Origin: Pseudomonas capsici
GTDB taxonomy: Bacteria; Pseudomonadota; Gammaproteobacteria; Pseudomonadales; Pseudomonadaceae
Direction: 5' to 3'
DNA: 64,000 bases
Assembly (NCBI RefSeq): GCF_017165765.1
Contig: NZ_JAFGZD010000013.1
Span: forward strand, 1-64,000
Shown: piece by piece, positions 17,970-25,170 of the stretch
Layout: each line of letters starts with the position of its first letter
Position numbering within the stretch: position 1 is the stretch's first letter
Position numbers and translations under genes: made by a program
The notes under the pieces: model-generated
Database searches by the model: none
Told to the model about the DNA's origin: nothing
The model's input: only the letters and a program-made list of their open reading frames with translations

Positions 17970-18251
17970 TCAGAGCTTGGCAGCCTGGCGATGATGACGC
18001 TCCATATAGCGCTCCACATAGGAGCAGGATGGAATCACGGTATATCCCATGCTATCGGCATAATTGAGCGCCTGCTCGGTCAGGGCTGCCGCAATCCCCC
18101 TGCCACGAAGCTCGTCCGGGACGAAGGTCCGGTAGAAATCCAGGGTCTGCTTTCCCAGATCCATATAGGTCAGGTAGGCACGATGGCCTTCAATATTGAC
18201 TTCAAATTGATGACCGGTCTTGTCATGGTGGATGGACAGCGCCTCGCTCAT
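17970..18251 (-). CDS. Small GNAT-type N-acetyltransferase (YjdJ-like)
   Basis: 93 residues, a minimal Gcn5-related fold. The acetyl-CoA-binding motif A is FVPDELRGRGIAAALTE, followed by the ADSMGYTVIPSCSYVERYME segment found in short YjdJ-type acetyltransferases. Its substrate is unknown. The second of two adjacent ATGs (18251) is five bases after GAGGAG and is chosen. It lies directly after the bidirectional terminator and is convergent with the DAHP synthase gene. Confidence 0.85.
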   Translation of the reverse strand: MSEALSIHHDKTGHQFEVNIEGHRAYLTYMDLGKQTLDFYRTFVPDELRGRGIAAALTEQALNYADSMGYTVIPSCSYVERYMERHHRQAAKL

Positions 18252-18864
18252 CATTACTCCTCGCGGGTCTTGGAATTGGACCCCTACCATACCGATGTTT
18301 TTCCGGCGAAGGAATATCTACGCCACCCGCGTGCCTGTCTGGACACAGAGAAGAGCATCGCGATCTTCAACAAACAGCACCTTTAGATAGTAGGCGTCCT
18401 TATAGAAGATGCTCAAGCATATCGATCATAAAAAGCATGTTCGAGCCACTATTTACAGGCCTGGTTGAACCAGCCTTGCCGGATGCTGTCGATTGAGACG
18501 TCCATGGACATTGAAAGTCACCGCAGTCCTTTTAGATAACCTTCCCGCTCAGGAGCAAGGCGCTACATTGGACATGAAATGGCCGATATGAAGCCGCAGC
18601 GCCCGGATTTCGGGCCATGGCGGTACGTGTCTTCTCGGGCCGGGCGGTCGTCAGACGCACTGTCACAAGATGACACGGCAAAGTGGATAGTTTTTATACA
18701 GTTTGCATGAGAAGTAGTGCGGAACACTTTCAAAGCCAAGAATTTTATCCCTTCTTGCGCTTCGTCAGTTTACTTACTACAAACAATGGGTACTATGTAC
18801 GCCGGTCATTTTCTCACTCTCGAGAGATGACTAACTTAAAGAAAAGTCCTTGAAGGGGAACACG
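18252..18864. other. Long leader region upstream of oprI
   Basis: About 610 bp without a convincing gene, holding the divergent promoters of the GNAT gene and oprI. The part from about 18660 is A+T-rich. A plausible sigma-70 promoter for oprI is TTTACT (18769-18774), a 16-bp spacer and TACTAT (18791-18796), leaving a leader of about 65 nt. The stretch 18420-18660 shows nothing I can name; a small RNA cannot be excluded. Confidence 0.4.
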
Positions 18865-19116
18865 ATGAACAACGTTCTGAAATTCTCTGCTCTGGCTCTG
18901 GCCGCAGTTCTGGCCACCGGTTGCAGCAGCGTCTCCAAAGAAACCGAAGCTCGTCTGACTGCTACCGAAGACGCAGCAGCTCGTTCGCAAGCACGTGCCG
19001 ACGAAGCCTATCGCAAGGCTGACGAAGCTCTGGCTGCTGCTCAGAAAGCTCAGCAAACTGCTGACGAAGCCAACGAGCGCGCTCTGCGCATGCTGGACAA
19101 AGCTAGCCGCAAGTAA
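18865..19116 (+). CDS. oprI: Major outer-membrane lipoprotein I
   Basis: 83 residues. The signal peptide ends in the lipobox LATGC with Cys20 as the lipidated residue. The mature part is an Ala-rich heptad-repeat helix (RADEAYRKADEALAAAQKAQ), the trimeric coiled coil typical of OprI/Lpp, ending in SRK. In Lpp the terminal Lys is joined to peptidoglycan. The start has AAGGGG six bases upstream, codons are strongly biased as in very highly expressed genes, and a strong terminator follows. The convergent neighbour is an L,D-transpeptidase, the enzyme class that makes this crosslink in enterobacteria. Confidence 0.97.
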   Translation: MNNVLKFSALALAAVLATGCSSVSKETEARLTATEDAAARSQARADEAYRKADEALAAAQKAQQTADEANERALRMLDKASRK

Positions 19117-19135
19117 TAATCCCCCGGGATTGTTG

Positions 19136-19171
19136 AAAAGGCCGACCCGTTCACACGGGCCGGCCTTTTTT
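19136..19171. terminator. Strong terminator after oprI
   Basis: AAAAGGCCGACCCG facing CGGGCCGGCCTTTTTT: a long G+C stem with one bulge and six T on the plus strand, four A on the other side. It may serve both convergent genes. Confidence 0.92.
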
Positions 19172-19236
19172 GTTGCCTGCGATCCAGTGTGCAGGCACTG
19201 GTCAGCCCGCTCAGGCTGACCATGACTCAGGACAGC

Positions 19237-20202
19237 TTACTGAAAGATCACGGGGGCTTCGGCAGCAGCAGGCGCAGTGCCCGGAACCGCGATTTCCACC
19301 GGGATGCCATCCTCGGCAGCCACCACATCACGCACCAGATCCCAGTTCATGCGCAGGTTGTTGGCCAGATCCTCGCGCTTGAGCAAGGCATTGATGACGC
19401 CAGTATGCTTGTCGACCACCGACGGATTGCCCTGATCGTCCAGCGGGGTATGAGCTTCCAGATACACCTTGCCGCCACTGATGCCGAACTTGTAGGGCTC
19501 GCTGATGATGCGCACCGTCGTGCCCACCGGCGCCATGTCGGCCAGCTCCAGCACGTTGTTGTTGTACATGCGGAAGCAGCCATGGCTGGTGCGCATGCCG
19601 ATGCCGAACTTCTTGTTCGAGCCATGGATCAGGTAGCCCGACATGCCCAGTCCGAACTTGAACGGCCCCAGCGGGTTATCGGGACCGGCCGGAACGACGC
19701 TGGGCAGGATGTCGCCATCAGCCGCGTGCTCGGCACGGATCGACGCGGGCGGAGTCCAGGTAGGGTTCGGGGTCTTGGCAATCACCTTGGTCACGCCAAT
19801 CGGCGACCCCCAGCCTTCGCGCCCCACACCCAGCGGATAGGTGTGCACCACATTCTGGCCCTTGGGGTAGTAGTACATCCGGTATTCGGCCAGGTTGATG
19901 ACGATACCTTCACGCGGACCCGGCGGCAGAATGAAGCGGGTCGGCAACACGATATCGGTGCCCGCCCCCGGCAACCATGGGTCGACACCCGGGTTGGCGG
20001 CAATCATCTCCAGATAGCCCAGATCGTACTTGGTCCCGATATCGGCAAAGGTATCTTCGTAGCGGGCCTTGATGACCTGAACCTGCCCGATGATGTCCTC
20101 GCCAGGCGCAGGCAATGGAAACTCCAGTGCATTGACAGAGCCGGCCGCAAAAAGAGCGGCAAGCGACAGACAGCGGGTAACGGCTGGAATGCGCGACAAC
20201 AT
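19237..20202 (-). CDS. Periplasmic L,D-transpeptidase (ErfK/YbiS/YcfS/YnhG family)
   Basis: 321 residues. The signal peptide ends near VNALEF (about residue 25). A LysM-like peptidoglycan-binding region (about 40-90) follows, then the YkuD catalytic domain (about 95-235) with IHGSN and the signature GIGMRTSHGCFRMYN, whose Cys is the nucleophile. Family members either attach the major lipoprotein to diaminopimelate or form 3-3 crosslinks. The oprI gene next door favours lipoprotein anchoring, though that is inference. The C-terminal ~80 residues are an extra tail ending in an Ala/Pro-rich segment. Confidence 0.9.
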   Translation of the reverse strand: MLSRIPAVTRCLSLAALFAAGSVNALEFPLPAPGEDIIGQVQVIKARYEDTFADIGTKYDLGYLEMIAANPGVDPWLPGAGTDIVLPTRFILPPGPREGIVINLAEYRMYYYPKGQNVVHTYPLGVGREGWGSPIGVTKVIAKTPNPTWTPPASIRAEHAADGDILPSVVPAGPDNPLGPFKFGLGMSGYLIHGSNKKFGIGMRTSHGCFRMYNNNVLELADMAPVGTTVRIISEPYKFGISGGKVYLEAHTPLDDQGNPSVVDKHTGVINALLKREDLANNLRMNWDLVRDVVAAEDGIPVEIAVPGTAPAAAEAPVIFQ

Positions 20203-20297
20203 CCGGGAAGATCCTTCGGCTAAACGGCAAATTAGGAAAGTGATGAAGTGTACACCGGCGCTTACAGAACCGGGAGACAGGCTCTGAACAGAGACAG

Positions 20298-20579
20298 CTA
20301 GAGTTCAGGCCAGATCGGGTGCATACCACGCCGCTGAGCGTCGAGAATGGCCTTGCACAGCGGACACAGCCGCTCATCGGTCAAGGCCTGCTGCTCGACC
20401 CCGGACCAGCGCGGCTGCGCCGGGAGCAAGGTGCCGCACAAGGTACGATCGATGGAGCCACCCAGTTCCAGTTGCCGCGCGATCAGATGCACCCTGACTT
20501 CCTGGCACGCGAACAGATCGAGCTGTTCATCGGGCTCGATCATTTGATAGGCATATAGGGACCAGGCGGGACGCGGCAT
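20298..20579 (-). CDS. Conserved hypothetical protein with CPLC motif
   Basis: 93 residues, soluble. The N-terminus MPRPAWSLYAYQMIEPDEQLD is followed by Cys25, Cys48 and a C-terminal CPLCKAILDA. The spaced cysteines could bind zinc as a small ribbon, but a second CxxC is missing, so this is uncertain. It lies between the L,D-transpeptidase and tesA in the same orientation. I recognise it only as a small protein found at this position in pseudomonads and assign no function. Confidence 0.65.
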   Translation of the reverse strand: MPRPAWSLYAYQMIEPDEQLDLFACQEVRVHLIARQLELGGSIDRTLCGTLLPAQPRWSGVEQQALTDERLCPLCKAILDAQRRGMHPIWPEL

Positions 20580-20635
20580 GGGGGGCTCCAGATAGGGGGC
20601 GCCACATTAGCCGAAAGCCACCGCCCAGAAAAGCC

Positions 20636-21241
20636 TCAAAGCAGCGGTTTCAGGCTTGGCCAGACATTTTCCAGCAACTTGCCCTGAGCGCTCGCGGCCG
20701 GGTGCAGACCATCGGCCTGCATCAGGCCCGGAACTCCCGCCACGCCCTCTAGAAAAAAGGGCATCAGGGGGACTTTCTTCTCTTCGGCAAGGGTGCTGTA
20801 AACGTCCTCGAATGCCTTGGTGTAGCGCGGGCCATAGTTGGGTGGAATCCGCATACCCAATAAAAGCACCTTGGCACCCGCTTCGCGAGAGCGATCTATC
20901 ATCGATGCAAGATTTTGTTGCAATTGAGCTGGCTGTTGCCCGCGCAGCCCGTCATTGCCGCCCAGCTCTAGAATAACCAGCTCGGGCTTATGCTCTGCAA
21001 GCAGCGTGGGCAGCCGCGCCAGGCCCCCGGCGCTGGTGTCGCCGCTGATGGACGCATTGACGACTTTATCGGTGTATCCCTCGCTGCGCATGCGCTGCTC
21101 GAGCAGGCTGACCCAGCCGACACGGGTATCCATGCCGAAAGCCGCGCTGATACTATCTCCAACGATCAATACCGTGCCCGCCACTGCCCCTTGTGACAGC
21201 AGCAATAACCCCAGGCCAGCACTTAAAAACCACGCACGCAT
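20636..21241 (-). CDS. tesA: Periplasmic acyl-CoA thioesterase I / lysophospholipase L1
   Basis: 201 residues. The signal peptide is cleaved after about Ala21 (SQGAVAG). The SGNH-hydrolase blocks are VGDSIS with Ser30 as nucleophile, NASISGDTSAGG, LGGNDGLRG, and the catalytic Asp/His of DGLHPAASAQG. It hydrolyses thioesters and esters of long-chain acyl groups and works as an arylesterase/protease-like enzyme in the periplasm. The ATG at 21241 faces the ABC gene that starts at 21252, so the promoters overlap. The reading frame stays open far upstream, but that part is antisense to the ABC genes. Confidence 0.93.
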   Translation of the reverse strand: MRAWFLSAGLGLLLLSQGAVAGTVLIVGDSISAAFGMDTRVGWVSLLEQRMRSEGYTDKVVNASISGDTSAGGLARLPTLLAEHKPELVILELGGNDGLRGQQPAQLQQNLASMIDRSREAGAKVLLLGMRIPPNYGPRYTKAFEDVYSTLAEEKKVPLMPFFLEGVAGVPGLMQADGLHPAASAQGKLLENVWPSLKPLL

Positions 21242-21251
21242 CGGATTCTCC

Positions 21252-21935
21252 ATGAGTGAAAGTATTCTCAGTGCCCAAAGCCTCAGCAAAGTGGTCCCCA
21301 GCACCGAAGGTGACCTGACTATCCTGCACGAACTCTCTCTGGAACTGAACAAGGGAGATACGCTGGCCATCGTGGGCTCCTCGGGCTCCGGCAAATCCAC
21401 CCTGCTGGGTCTGCTGGCCGGTCTGGACCTGCCGAGCGCAGGTGCCGTGACCCTTTCGGGACGCAACCTGAGCGAGCTGGATGAAGACCAGCGTGCCAGG
21501 GTTCGTGCCGAACACGTCGGCTTTGTCTTCCAGTCGTTCCAGTTGCTCGACAGCCTCAATGCCCTGGAAAACGTCATGCTGCCCATGGAACTGGAAGGCC
21601 GCAAGGACGCCCGGGAAAAGGCGCGCAGCCTGCTGGAGCGTGTCGGACTGGGCAAGCGCCTGACCCATACCCCGCGCCAGCTGTCCGGTGGCGAACAGCA
21701 ACGGGTGGCGATTGCCCGCGCCTTCGCCGCCGACCCGGATGTGCTGTTCGCCGACGAACCCACCGGCAATCTGGACAGCCACACCGGCGAGCGCATCAGC
21801 GATCTGTTGTTCGAGTTGAACAAGGAGCGCAATACGACGCTGGTACTGGTCACCCATGACGAGCGTCTGGCCCATCGCTGCCGACGCCTGATCCGTCTTG
21901 AAGGTGGGCGACTGGTCGCCCCTCTGGAGCCTTGA
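21252..21935 (+). CDS. ABC transporter ATP-binding protein (YbbA/LolD type)
   Basis: 227 residues. Walker A is GSSGSGKSTLLGLL, the Q-loop FVFQSFQLL, the signature LSGGEQQRVAIARA, Walker B VLFADEPTGNLD, and the H-loop VLVTHD. It belongs to the MacB/LolD/FtsE-like group that works with FtsX-type permeases as mechanotransmission systems. The stop codon overlaps the start of the permease gene (TGATG), so the two are translationally coupled. The tesA-ybbA-ybbP arrangement is the same as in Escherichia coli, where the exporter's substrate is not settled. Confidence 0.92.
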   Translation: MSESILSAQSLSKVVPSTEGDLTILHELSLELNKGDTLAIVGSSGSGKSTLLGLLAGLDLPSAGAVTLSGRNLSELDEDQRARVRAEHVGFVFQSFQLLDSLNALENVMLPMELEGRKDAREKARSLLERVGLGKRLTHTPRQLSGGEQQRVAIARAFAADPDVLFADEPTGNLDSHTGERISDLLFELNKERNTTLVLVTHDERLAHRCRRLIRLEGGRLVAPLEP

Positions 21936-24442
21936 TGGCACGCCTGCCCTTTCTGCGCCTGCTCAGCCTTGCCGCCCGCCAACTGCTGCGCGATGCCCGC
22001 GCCGGCGAATTGCGGGTATTGTTCTTCGCGCTGGTGGTCGCTGTCGCCGCCAGTACTGCCATCGGCTACTTCGGTGCGCGTCTCAACGGCGCCATGATGC
22101 TGCGGGCTACCGAGTTTCTCGGTGCCGACCTGATCCTCGAAGGCTCGAGCCCTGCCCGCCCCGAACAGATCGAAGCTGGCGAAAAGCTCAAGCTCGACCA
22201 TGCGCGCATCGTGCTGTTTTCCAGCGTGATCGCCACCGACAGCGGCATTCAGCTTTCCAGCATCAAGGCCGTGGATGATGCCTATCCGCTGCGCGGCGAC
22301 CTGAAAAGCGCCCCCGACCTCTATCAGCCCGAACAGATCGGTAATGGCCCCGAGCCCGGCGAAGCCTGGGTCGAGGCACGTCTGCTGCCGGCCGTGAACC
22401 TGAAGGTCGGCGACAGCATCGATGTCGGCTCCAGAACCCTGAAGCTGACCCGCATCCTCACCTACGAGCCTGATCGTGCCGGCAACTTCTACAGCCTGAC
22501 ACCCCGCGTGATGATCAACCTGCAGGACCTTGCCGCAACCGGCGTCGTGCAACCGGGCAGCCGGGTCGAGTACCGGGAAATGTGGAGCGGCCCTCCCGAA
22601 GTGCTGGCCGCCTATCGCAAGGCCATCGAACCGGGCCTCGAACCTCATCAGGAAATCAAGGACGCCCGGGACGGCAGCCAGCAGATCGGCGGCGCACTGG
22701 GCAAGGCCGAGCGTTACCTGAACATGGCCAGTCTGGTGGCGGTGCTGCTGGCCGGTGTCGCCGTTGCCCTCTCGGCATCGCGCTTCGCCGCACGGCGCTT
22801 CGACTCCAGTGCGCTGCTGCGCTGCCTGGGTCTGTCCCGCAGCGAAACCATGACCCTGTTCAGCCTGCAACTGGCAATCATTGGCCTGATGGCCAGCTTG
22901 AGCGGTGCCCTGCTGGGCTGGCTGGCACAGTTGGGGCTGTTTGCCCTGCTGCAAAACCTGTTGCCAACAACCGTCCCCGCTGGAGGCTTGCTGCCCGCTC
23001 TCGCCGGGATCGGCACCGGTCTGGTTGCTCTGGCCGGTTTTGCCCTGCCGCCACTGGCCGCCCTGGGCCGCGTACCGCCATTGCGTGTCTTGCGACGTGA
23101 CATGCTGCCGATTCCGGCCAGCTCCTGGCTGGTCTACGGCGCTGCATTGCTGGCGCTGGGCCTGATCATGTGGCGTCTGAGCCTGGATCTGGTACTGACC
23201 TTCGCCCTGCTGGGCGGCGGCATCGTTGCTGCACTGGTACTGGGCAGCCTGTTGCTGCTGGCTCTCAAGAGCCTGCGCCGACTGCTGTCCGGTGCATCCC
23301 TGCCATGGCGCCTGGGCCTGGGCCAACTGCTGCGCTATCCATTGGCGGCTGCCGGTCAATCACTGGCGTTCGGGCTGATTCTGCTGTCCATGGGCCTTAT
23401 CGCTCTGCTGCGCGGCGAACTGCTCGATACCTGGCAGAACCAGTTACCCAAGGATGCACCGAACTATTTCGTGCTCAACGTGCTGCCATCGGAGAAAGAA
23501 AACTTCGCCCAGACCCTGAGTCGCCTGTCGACCCACTCCGCCCCGCTATACCCTGTGGTGCCGGGTCGTCTGGTGAATATCAACGGCAAACCGGTCGGCA
23601 ATTTCGTGACCAAGGATTCACGGGGCGAAAATGCGACCCGCCGCGACCTGAGCCTGACCTGGGCGGCCGATCTGCCCGAAGGCAACAGGCTGACGGCCGG
23701 CAACTGGTGGGCACCGACTAGCGCTGCTGACGCCAAGCCTGGAGTCTCGGTGGAAGCCAAACTGGCAGACAGCCTGGGGATCAAGCTGGGGGATACCCTG
23801 AGCTTCATCGTCGGCGGCCTGACTCGCGAAGTGGTGGTCACCAGCCTGCGGGACGTGAACTGGGATACTTTCCAGCCCAACTTCTTCATGATCTTCCAGC
23901 CCGGCACCCTGGCGGATCTTCCGACCACTTACCTGACCAGCTTCTATCTGCCGCCCGGCCAGGACAAGCAGATCGTCGAGCTGTCCCGCGCCTTCCCGGC
24001 CATCAGCATCCTGGGCGTGGAAGCTCTGCTGGCACAGGTGCGCAGCATCCTGGACCAAGTGACCCTGGCGGTGCAGTTCGTGCTGCTGTTCGTGCTGGCG
24101 GCGGGTATTGCCGTACTGTTCTCGGGTTTGCAGGCCACTCTGGACGAACGTATCCGCCAGGGTGCCCTGTTGCGTGCACTGGGTGCCGAACGCACGCTGC
24201 TGATCAAGTCGCGCCGCATCGAGTTCGGTCTGCTGGGTGCGGCCAGCGGCCTGCTGGCTGCGCTGGGTTGCGAGCTGGTCAGTCTGGTCCTGTACCGCTA
24301 TGCCTTCGATCTGGCCTGGCAACCGCATCCCTGGCTGTTGCTGCTGCCACTGATTGGTGCGCTGCTGGTGGGCGGTGCCGGTGTGTTCGGCACAAGACGC
24401 GCCTTGAATGCCAGCCCGCTGGCGGTGTTGCGCGAGGGTTGA
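21935..24442 (+). CDS. FtsX-like ABC transporter permease (YbbP type)
   Basis: 835 residues. One N-terminal membrane helix (about 25-50) is followed by a ~200-residue periplasmic domain, a group of helices between about 255 and 500 and a second periplasmic domain. Three C-terminal helices (about 705-820) complete the duplicated FtsX-domain layout of YbbP. It should form a dimer with the ATPase encoded just upstream; the start ATG overlaps that gene's stop. The last residues SPLAVLREG match the conserved C-terminus of the family. A REP unit follows in the gap to the convergent greB. Confidence 0.9.
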   Translation: MARLPFLRLLSLAARQLLRDARAGELRVLFFALVVAVAASTAIGYFGARLNGAMMLRATEFLGADLILEGSSPARPEQIEAGEKLKLDHARIVLFSSVIATDSGIQLSSIKAVDDAYPLRGDLKSAPDLYQPEQIGNGPEPGEAWVEARLLPAVNLKVGDSIDVGSRTLKLTRILTYEPDRAGNFYSLTPRVMINLQDLAATGVVQPGSRVEYREMWSGPPEVLAAYRKAIEPGLEPHQEIKDARDGSQQIGGALGKAERYLNMASLVAVLLAGVAVALSASRFAARRFDSSALLRCLGLSRSETMTLFSLQLAIIGLMASLSGALLGWLAQLGLFALLQNLLPTTVPAGGLLPALAGIGTGLVALAGFALPPLAALGRVPPLRVLRRDMLPIPASSWLVYGAALLALGLIMWRLSLDLVLTFALLGGGIVAALVLGSLLLLALKSLRRLLSGASLPWRLGLGQLLRYPLAAAGQSLAFGLILLSMGLIALLRGELLDTWQNQLPKDAPNYFVLNVLPSEKENFAQTLSRLSTHSAPLYPVVPGRLVNINGKPVGNFVTKDSRGENATRRDLSLTWAADLPEGNRLTAGNWWAPTSAADAKPGVSVEAKLADSLGIKLGDTLSFIVGGLTREVVVTSLRDVNWDTFQPNFFMIFQPGTLADLPTTYLTSFYLPPGQDKQIVELSRAFPAISILGVEALLAQVRSILDQVTLAVQFVLLFVLAAGIAVLFSGLQATLDERIRQGALLRALGAERTLLIKSRRIEFGLLGAASGLLAALGCELVSLVLYRYAFDLAWQPHPWLLLLPLIGALLVGGAGVFGTRRALNASPLAVLREG

Positions 24443-24447
24443 TTCAC

Positions 24448-24497
24448 ATGCGGGAGGCAGCTTGCTGGCGACTGTCGCGGGCAAGCCCTCTCCCACA
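24448..24497. repeat. REP pair between ybbP-type gene and greB
   Basis: TGCGGGAGGCAGCTTGCTGG faces a diverged GGGCAAGCCCTCTCCCAC. The left half matches units at 11306, 40368 and 48517. The unit fills the gap between the two convergent genes. Confidence 0.75.
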
Positions 24498-24519
24498 TCA
24501 ATTGATTCATCAGCAAATA

Positions 24520-24993
24520 TCACTGGCCATAAGTAATCTCATTGATCCACCACAGCACCTCTCCCCCAGGTGTCTGCACCACGGCCTCATCGCCTACTTC
24601 CTTTTTCAGCAACGCACGAGCCATGGGTGAGTCGATGGAGATGTAATCGTTGCGACCGTAGATCTCGTCATACCCCACGATACGGAATTTCTTGAGCTCA
24701 CCCGCCTCGTTTTCGATCTCCACCCAGGCCCCGAAAAAGACTTTGCCTTCCTGCTCGGGGGAATAGGCAACGACTCGCACATCCTCCAACCGCTTGCGAA
24801 GGTAGCGAACCCTGCGGTCGATCTCGCGAAGCAGTTTCTTGTTGTACTGATAGTCGGCATTTTCACTACGGTCTCCCAGCGATGCCGCCCAGGTGACCTT
24901 GCGGGTGGTATCGGGACGCTTTTCCCGCCACAGGTAATCCAGCTCCTTTTTCAGAGCCTCATGACCTTCAGTTGTAATGATGTTTGTAGGCAA
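24520..24993 (-). CDS. greB: Transcript cleavage factor GreB
   Basis: 157 residues from a TTG start at 24993 (TTG-CCT-ACA-AAC, giving MPTNIITTEGHEALKK), which matches GreB length. The N-terminal coiled coil carries AASLGDRSENADYQYNKK, with the acidic Asp/Glu tip that enters the RNA polymerase secondary channel, then REIDRRVRYLRKRLED. The C-terminal FKBP-like domain has KVFFGAWVEIE, RIVGYDEIYG and ISIDSPMARALL. Longer in-frame starts exist upstream, but they run into a 7-bp tandem repeat translated as Leu/Ala/Cys-rich sequence and are not credible. Confidence 0.9.
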   Translation of the reverse strand: MPTNIITTEGHEALKKELDYLWREKRPDTTRKVTWAASLGDRSENADYQYNKKLLREIDRRVRYLRKRLEDVRVVAYSPEQEGKVFFGAWVEIENEAGELKKFRIVGYDEIYGRNDYISIDSPMARALLKKEVGDEAVVQTPGGEVLWWINEITYGQ

Positions 24994-25062
24994 AAGAGGA
25001 TTCTCACTAGCGAATGTCGGCAGTGGGGTCGAAAAAACAGGGGGATGATAGTAGAAGTTGGG

Positions 25063-25129
25063 AGCTGCAAGCTGCAAGCTGCAAGCTGCAAGCAACAAGC
25101 AACAAGCAACAAGCAACAAGCAACAAGCA
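25063..25129. repeat. 7-bp tandem repeat (4x AGCTGCA + 5x AGCAACA)
   Basis: Four perfect AGCTGCA units (25063-25090) are followed without interruption by five perfect AGCAACA units (25091-25125) and a partial sixth. The array sits 70-130 bp upstream of the greB start codon, between greB and the chemoreceptor gene. Confidence 0.95.
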
Positions 25130-25137
25130 GGATGAGC

Positions 25138-25163
25138 AGGCCTTTCAGGGGACTGAAAGGCCT
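25138..25163. terminator. Hairpin after chemoreceptor gene
   Basis: A perfect 11-bp stem (AGGCCTTTCAG / CTGAAAGGCCT) with a four-base loop lies just 3' of the chemoreceptor stop codon. There is no T tract on the minus strand, so it may only partly stop transcription into greB. Confidence 0.6.
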
Positions 25164-25170
25164 GTGGAAC

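Noticed and set aside
18420..18660. Possible small RNA gene upstream of oprI
   Set aside because: I saw no clear promoter-plus-terminator pair or repeated GGA motifs; expression data would be needed.
21242..23359. Very long minus-strand open frame continuous with tesA (about 700 extra residues)
   Set aside because: It is antisense to the ABC ATPase and permease genes, Gln/Ala/Arg-rich low complexity, and tesA has a proper signal peptide starting at 21241. The open frame is a by-product of high G+C at third positions.
25063..25129. Possible CRISPR array
   Set aside because: Units are 7 bp and contiguous with no spacers, so this is a simple tandem repeat.
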